From the NCBI GenBank assembly GCA_048265185.1, contig JBLXBZ010000001.1, positions 62,001 through 126,000 on the forward strand: a DNA stretch of 64,000 nt. The letters are read 5' to 3'. The notes under the pieces were generated by a model. That model saw only the letters and a list, made by a program, of their open reading frames with translations, was not told the origin of the DNA and ran no database searches. How positions within the stretch are numbered: position 1 is the first letter of the stretch; every line of letters begins with the position of its first letter. The DNA comes from JBLXBZ01 sp048265185 (GTDB taxonomy: Bacteria > Pseudomonadota > Alphaproteobacteria > Rhizobiales > Stappiaceae). The position numbers and the translations under genes were made by a program. Below are positions 59,807-64,000 of this stretch, one piece after another.

Positions 59807-62047
59807 ATGCCAATCCGCAAAAAATTTGGAGACGCGCTTTTTCGCGGCGTCGGAATCGATTTTTTTACGCGCTCTGGCGTAAAGCAACGGGCGAAACTAA
59901 TTTTGGCGCGCGCCGATAAGGCGCGTGATCAAGGGGAGTGGAGCGAGGCGGCGGATTTATTTTCTCAGTTCCTTGAATTGAAGCCAGATAGAGCTGATAT
60001 CTGGATTCAGCTTGGAAATATGGAAAAAGAACATGGGCGACTTTCGCAGGCTCGCGCAGCCTATGAAAAGGCGCTTGAGTTGGAGCCGCGCAATGCGGAC
60101 GCGCATCTTATGCTGGGTCATTTTTATAAGGTGGCGGGCGATTTCGAGAAGAGCGAGGACAGTTATCGTCAAGCGTTCTTAATCGATAACTCCATGGGAA
60201 ACGCCTATCGGGAGTTGCGAGCCTTGGGTGGGCAGGCGCCTTCGGAAGGCGACGCTTCCTCGCCTATCTCCGGCGAGCGTGAACGATGGACTTTGTTTGA
60301 CCTCTCGGATATTTTCAAGTTCCTTGAAGATAACATGACCGTTTCCGGGATTCAGCGGGTTCAATTATGCATGGTCGAGTGCATATTGAAGTTGGATCGT
60401 CCAGAGTTGAAATGCTCATTTTTTGACGAGAGCATTAGATCATACCTTACGGTTAAGTCTGAAGCCATTGAAAAGCTCGTGGCGGCGCTTTCTCGTCAGC
60501 ATGTTGACCATGGCGAGTTGAAGTCTATCATCGCGAGCGCGAAAAATTCTGCTGAAGTTTACCTTCCAATGACCGGGGATGTTATTTTCGTCGCCGGCGC
60601 TTTCTGGATGATACCAGACATTATTACTGTTTTTAACGCCTTGAAAAAGCGCGGCGTGCGCATTGGCGTTTATATCTATGACATCATTCCGGTGACGCAT
60701 CCAGAATTTTGCGCGCCAGAGCTTGTGGCGACGTTCTCGCGTTCGTTGTTTCACTTTATAAAAATGTCGGACTTCATGCTGGCGATTTCTGACTATTCAG
60801 CCGAGGCCGCCCGCAAATATTTTAAAGATCAGGGGCAGCTGGACCTTCCTGTAGAAACGGTTCGCCTCGCGCATCAGTTGAAAAGCGGCGAAGGCGCGGC
60901 CTCAAAGGCGGCTCCCCAGGTTCGGGAGTTGCTCGGCAAACCGTTTGTTTTGTTCGTCTCGACAATTGAAGCGCGGAAAAACCATGCGTATCTTGTGGAG
61001 GTATGGCGGCGGTTGCTGGAGAAATATCCCGCGCACGAAGTGCCGGAGCTCGTGTTTGTGGGGCGTAAAGGCTGGCGGGTGGATGATTTCATGAAGGCCG
61101 TGGAGTCGCGCAACCATCTCGATGGCAAGCTTCACATCTTGAGAAATGTTAGCGACGCCGATTTGGCGTTGCTTTACAAGGCTGCGAAATTCACGTCCTT
61201 TCCAAGTTTTGTCGAGGGGTGGGGGCTTCCTATTGGCGAAAGTCTGGCGTTTGGCAAATTATGCGTTGCGTCTGGCGTGACCTCCATGCCTGAAGTCGGC
61301 GGAGATCTGGTTCAATATATCGACCCCTATAATGTGTCCGAGGGCTTTGACCTTATTGAAAAGCTGATTTTCACGCCCGCCGTTCTTAAGGAGCTGGAAA
61401 AGCGCATTGCGGATGAGTTCCGCCCAGTGTCCTGGGAATCTGTGGCCGGAGAGTTGGTGGCGCGAATTGACGCGTTCTCCAAAGTTGACGCCTCCGAGAC
61501 GGAGGAAAAACGCAGTTACAGCCCTCATCTGCCGCTCGGCTCTGTTTTTCAGTTTGAATATTCCCGTCGTGACGCGGCGCCAAAACGAGTTATGGCGCTG
61601 TCTGATGTCGATTTTGCATTTGACGAGCAGTGGATGGAGGATTCCGATCAGGTCAAGTGGCTGGCGGGGCGGCGAGGCGTTTTGGACTTTCATGTAGCGC
61701 GCGCGTCAGAGCTTTCCTTGACGTCGGCGCTTGTGATGATGCGCCTAACTTTTGAAGACAACGCTAACGAAGAGAACGTTGTTTGCTTTACTGCGAATAA
61801 GCGCAAACTCGGCGAATTCACGCATGCGTCAGGTGGTCGGAAGCGTGATTACGTGGTGACTTGCAGCGTGCCGCTTGAGGCGGATGGGGAGGTTCATCTT
61901 GAAATGTCGATAGATGGGAAACTTCCGCGCGACAGCCGGCTACTGCCGATCTTTATGGGCATGAAGGAGCTGGGCGTTGCGTCCCACGAGGGCGAGATGG
62001 TCTTTTCTGTTTTTCAGCAACAGGTTTACCCCAAAATGAAGGGGTGA
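59807..62047 (+). CDS. TPR-repeat glycosyltransferase (GT4-like) with C-terminal extra domain
   Basis: A 746-residue cytoplasmic protein with three parts. TPR repeats lie at 28–135 ('AADLFSQFLELKPDRADIW', 'ARAAYEKALELEPRNADAH'). A GT-B glycosyltransferase region spans about 165–560, with 'FVSTIEARKNHAYLVEVW' and 'FPSFVEGWGLPIGESLAFG', the GT4 E-x7-E donor site. A ~165-residue beta-rich tail without recognised family follows (580–746). It may glycosylate a protein or surface polysaccharide. It stands next to the capsule locus but on its own promoter. ACCCC/GGGGT forms a weak hairpin at its stop codon. Confidence 0.85.
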   Translation: MPIRKKFGDALFRGVGIDFFTRSGVKQRAKLILARADKARDQGEWSEAADLFSQFLELKPDRADIWIQLGNMEKEHGRLSQARAAYEKALELEPRNADAHLMLGHFYKVAGDFEKSEDSYRQAFLIDNSMGNAYRELRALGGQAPSEGDASSPISGERERWTLFDLSDIFKFLEDNMTVSGIQRVQLCMVECILKLDRPELKCSFFDESIRSYLTVKSEAIEKLVAALSRQHVDHGELKSIIASAKNSAEVYLPMTGDVIFVAGAFWMIPDIITVFNALKKRGVRIGVYIYDIIPVTHPEFCAPELVATFSRSLFHFIKMSDFMLAISDYSAEAARKYFKDQGQLDLPVETVRLAHQLKSGEGAASKAAPQVRELLGKPFVLFVSTIEARKNHAYLVEVWRRLLEKYPAHEVPELVFVGRKGWRVDDFMKAVESRNHLDGKLHILRNVSDADLALLYKAAKFTSFPSFVEGWGLPIGESLAFGKLCVASGVTSMPEVGGDLVQYIDPYNVSEGFDLIEKLIFTPAVLKELEKRIADEFRPVSWESVAGELVARIDAFSKVDASETEEKRSYSPHLPLGSVFQFEYSRRDAAPKRVMALSDVDFAFDEQWMEDSDQVKWLAGRRGVLDFHVARASELSLTSALVMMRLTFEDNANEENVVCFTANKRKLGEFTHASGGRKRDYVVTCSVPLEADGEVHLEMSIDGKLPRDSRLLPIFMGMKELGVASHEGEMVFSVFQQQVYPKMKG

Positions 62048-62139
62048 TTCTTGTTGTTTGGCTAAATAATTTTAAAAATATTAACTTGTCACTTCTTCGC
62101 AATTTTTCATGACTAGTTAGTTGAATGGGAGAGTAGGTT

Positions 62140-62196
62140 CTAAAAGTGACGTATATCACTGCCGTGTTATATTGGTTGCCTTTAAGTCACTTTTAG
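62140..62196. promoter_or_regulatory. CRP/FNR-like dyad within a perfect 11-bp inverted repeat
   Basis: AGTGACGTATATCACT (62145–62160) fits the GTGA-N6-TCAC core of CRP/FNR-family sites. Its left half belongs to a larger perfect inverted repeat, CTAAAAGTGAC (62140–62150) and GTCACTTTTAG (62186–62196), 35 bp apart. Both lie 110–166 bp upstream of the secreted-protein gene at 62306. An activator or a looping repressor is plausible; the regulator is unknown. Confidence 0.5.
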
Positions 62197-62305
62197 GAAT
62201 TACTGGCCATTGTGACGTGCGAATTGGCTGAATGAGACGCGGCTACGTTTTGACGTTTGGTTGTGTTCGTTACGGTGATTACGTTGTGCGAAGAGGACCT
62301 GTGAT

Positions 62306-64000
62306 ATGACCACCTTAAACGTTAATCTGAGTGCAGCACTCCAAAGCACGCTTGGTCAGAGCGGCGTTTGGGCTTATGCGGTTTATTTTAACGCGAGTGG
62401 CGATCCTGTTTGGACGCCGGTTGTCGAAAATGGTTCCTTGCCGTCGTCTGGAACGACGTCTTTCGCCTTGCCGGAGCCCTATGTTGGCGGGAAAATTTAT
62501 TTTCTTATTCAAAGTCAAGATGCTAGCCAGCCCAATGATCTGGAAACTTTAATCACTGGCGAGAGCGATATTAATTGGGATAACGCCAAAAACTGGGATT
62601 TCCGGTTTGATAGCTTTGAAGTCACGCTTCAGAATGGTCCAAACGACGTTGGCAATCTAACCTCGGTGAACGGCTTTGGTTTGCCGATGGAGTTGAGCGT
62701 TTCCTATAGCGACGGCACGACCGACACGCGTGGGTATAATGTGTCCGGCGCTGACATGTTCGCTAATATTGGCGCGATTCCCGGCGACGTCAAAGTGTAC
62801 CAATTCGAAAATGGCCCTCTCGCCGGCGATAATCGCGCCGCTATTTCTCCTTCGGAAGCTGTTGGACTGGCCGATCCGAACCCCGCTTTCAAGGCGTCGG
62901 ACTGGACAGCTTATATTGATAGCTTGAAGACGTCCGATTTGGACATTGATATTAGCGGCTTTTTTAATGGAGCGCCGGACGCCAATGGCGTTTGGCATGA
63001 TGAGGGGTTCTTCGCCTATGAAGCGGAGTGGGACGCCGCCGCTCAGGCGTTTTGGTTGAGTCCGGCGGAAAACAGCAGCATTCAAGGATATATAAAGCTT
63101 ACGCCGTCTGCATTGGCGAACAGTATTTATTCGACGTTGGGAAATGTCGGCATATATACAAATCAAGGCGACGCCGAACCTTATCAGATATTCAAGCACG
63201 CGGCTTACTCCAATGGTGATTGGAGCATGAACACTGGTGAAAACAACCAGTGGGGCGAGGTTCTGACTCAGTTCCTGACGGGGTTCACGGCAGGGTTTTA
63301 CGGCGTCTCCGGAGCGCCGGAAAACTCCAATATTTCGACGACGGTCGACCTGAATAAGAATTGGAACTGGGATCCTACATTCGCTTTCGGCAAAAATCTG
63401 GCGAGCGCGCCGGCCGTTTATCAAGATCCCTATTCAGAAGTCTTTTTCTTCAACTCCAATTCCTACGGATCAGGTTACTCTGACAACCTGATGAAGGAAT
63501 ATTCGCAAGGCGGGCCGCTGATCTCGGTTACCAACGCGGCCGCAAATACAAATGTCGCTGCGATTGACGTAACTATTTTCGACGATAGCGAGACGCCAAG
63601 TGGGTATGTGACCCCGGAAATTTATAATTACACTGCGCCGGGCGCTGCGGGCTATCAAATGCCCACGTCAACGACCTCGGCCAACACCGTGAAGTTCAAC
63701 TTCGCCAATGCGGAGATGGTTTTATCGGAAGACACAGCCCTTTCGCTCGACATTTACACGGGGCTGCAAAACCCTGGAGAGCCGCAATGGCAAACGGTGG
63801 ATTTTGTTGCGCCAAGCGGACAGTCTCTTTGGCAACAATGGAACCTAAGTTATGGCGCTGACGGTTATACCGCCACATTGCTTCCCGGCACGCCGCAAGA
63901 TAGCGGGCAATTGCTCATTAGCAATTTCGCCACCGCGGAAAGCGGCGTGGCTTGGTACCGAGTGAACGTTGGCGAAGGGGATGCGAAGAAAACTTTCAAC
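62306..64000 (+). CDS. Large GH64/thaumatin-like-fold protein, N-terminal part (runs off the window)
   Basis: The frame is open for 565 codons to the last base, so the protein is longer. There is no signal peptide. Residues 1–410 resemble a divergent GH64 beta-1,3-glucanase/thaumatin-like fold: 'VWAYAVYFNASGDPVW', 'GGKIYFLIQSQD', 'NWDFRFDSFEVTL', 'NLTSVNGFGLPMELS' and 'DPYSEVFFFNSNSYGSGYSD'. Residues 410–565 look like a second beta-rich unit. Composition is Asn/Gly/Ser/Asp-rich and lysine-poor, typical of large extracellular proteins exported by type I secretion, whose signal would be at the unseen C-terminus. The GH64 link is from motif memory, and catalytic residues are not established. It lies downstream of a CRP-like dyad. 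Confidence 0.7.
   Translation, partial: MTTLNVNLSAALQSTLGQSGVWAYAVYFNASGDPVWTPVVENGSLPSSGTTSFALPEPYVGGKIYFLIQSQDASQPNDLETLITGESDINWDNAKNWDFRFDSFEVTLQNGPNDVGNLTSVNGFGLPMELSVSYSDGTTDTRGYNVSGADMFANIGAIPGDVKVYQFENGPLAGDNRAAISPSEAVGLADPNPAFKASDWTAYIDSLKTSDLDIDISGFFNGAPDANGVWHDEGFFAYEAEWDAAAQAFWLSPAENSSIQGYIKLTPSALANSIYSTLGNVGIYTNQGDAEPYQIFKHAAYSNGDWSMNTGENNQWGEVLTQFLTGFTAGFYGVSGAPENSNISTTVDLNKNWNWDPTFAFGKNLASAPAVYQDPYSEVFFFNSNSYGSGYSDNLMKEYSQGGPLISVTNAAANTNVAAIDVTIFDDSETPSGYVTPEIYNYTAPGAAGYQMPTSTTSANTVKFNFANAEMVLSEDTALSLDIYTGLQNPGEPQWQTVDFVAPSGQSLWQQWNLSYGADGYTATLLPGTPQDSGQLLISNFATAESGVAWYRVNVGEGDAKKTFN

Noticed and set aside
1..64000. tRNA and rRNA genes.
   Set aside because: I looked for cloverleaf-like elements with TTCRA arms in the intergenic gaps and saw none that I could support by eye.

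Overview
The window reads as a chromosomal segment of an alphaproteobacterium. The evidence is the alphaproteobacterial-type S9 N-terminus, the aminotransferase–homoserine dehydrogenase–GlpX–RecJ order, a class I PHA synthase, a class I fumarase, TamA/TamB, and a capsule locus resembling the rhizobial rkp-1 region (RkpA/RkpG/RkpH with KpsC/KpsS proteins). A rhizobial-order (Hyphomicrobiales) relative is plausible; I cannot name a genus. Base composition is moderately GC-rich in genes, with a few strikingly AT-rich intergenic stretches.

Layout. 1–6.5 kb: end of rplM, rpsI, an amino-acid permease divergent from an agmatinase-family enzyme, a small membrane protein, phaC and a tiny lipoprotein. 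6.5–16.5 kb: a housekeeping run (aminotransferase, hom, glpX, recJ, nitrilase-family hydrolase, DUF423 protein) preceded by a leader with several inverted repeats, then an M3 peptidase on the other strand. 16.5–22.2 kb: a complete five-gene branched-chain-amino-acid-type ABC importer with a hairpin after the binding-protein gene and a strong terminator at the end. 22.2–30 kb: small genes (a flagellar-rod-like mini protein, a GFA-family protein), a decayed IS5-type transposase, an L,D-transpeptidase, a 13-bp tandem repeat, a YceI–cytochrome b561–YceI set, fumarase, and a divergent L,D-transpeptidase-like protein. 30–43 kb: a large DUF2339 membrane protein, an orphan Bug-type binding protein, an Ldh_2-family dehydrogenase, a YeiH-family transporter, then tamB/tamA.

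43.5–59 kb is the most interesting part. A CtrA/Wza-like outer-membrane export lipoprotein is followed by two tandem KpsS-like proteins, a KpsC-like protein and an RkpH-like reductase. These converge on rkpG (an alpha-oxoamine synthase) and rkpA, a 2,539-residue fully reducing polyketide/fatty-acid synthase (KS-AT-DH-MT-like-ER-KR-ACP, no thioesterase). Together RkpA, RkpG and RkpH could make a long-chain, sphingoid-like amino-alcohol lipid. KpsS/KpsC could then build on it or on another lipid a Kdo-type linker for a capsule. No KpsM/KpsT/KpsE homologue is in the window, so the inner-membrane export pump must lie elsewhere.

59–64 kb: a TPR–glycosyltransferase fusion and the start of a large protein without a signal peptide. 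Its first ~410 residues look like a divergent GH64/thaumatin-like fold, and it runs off the end of the window. Its promoter region carries a CRP/FNR-like dyad inside a larger perfect inverted repeat.
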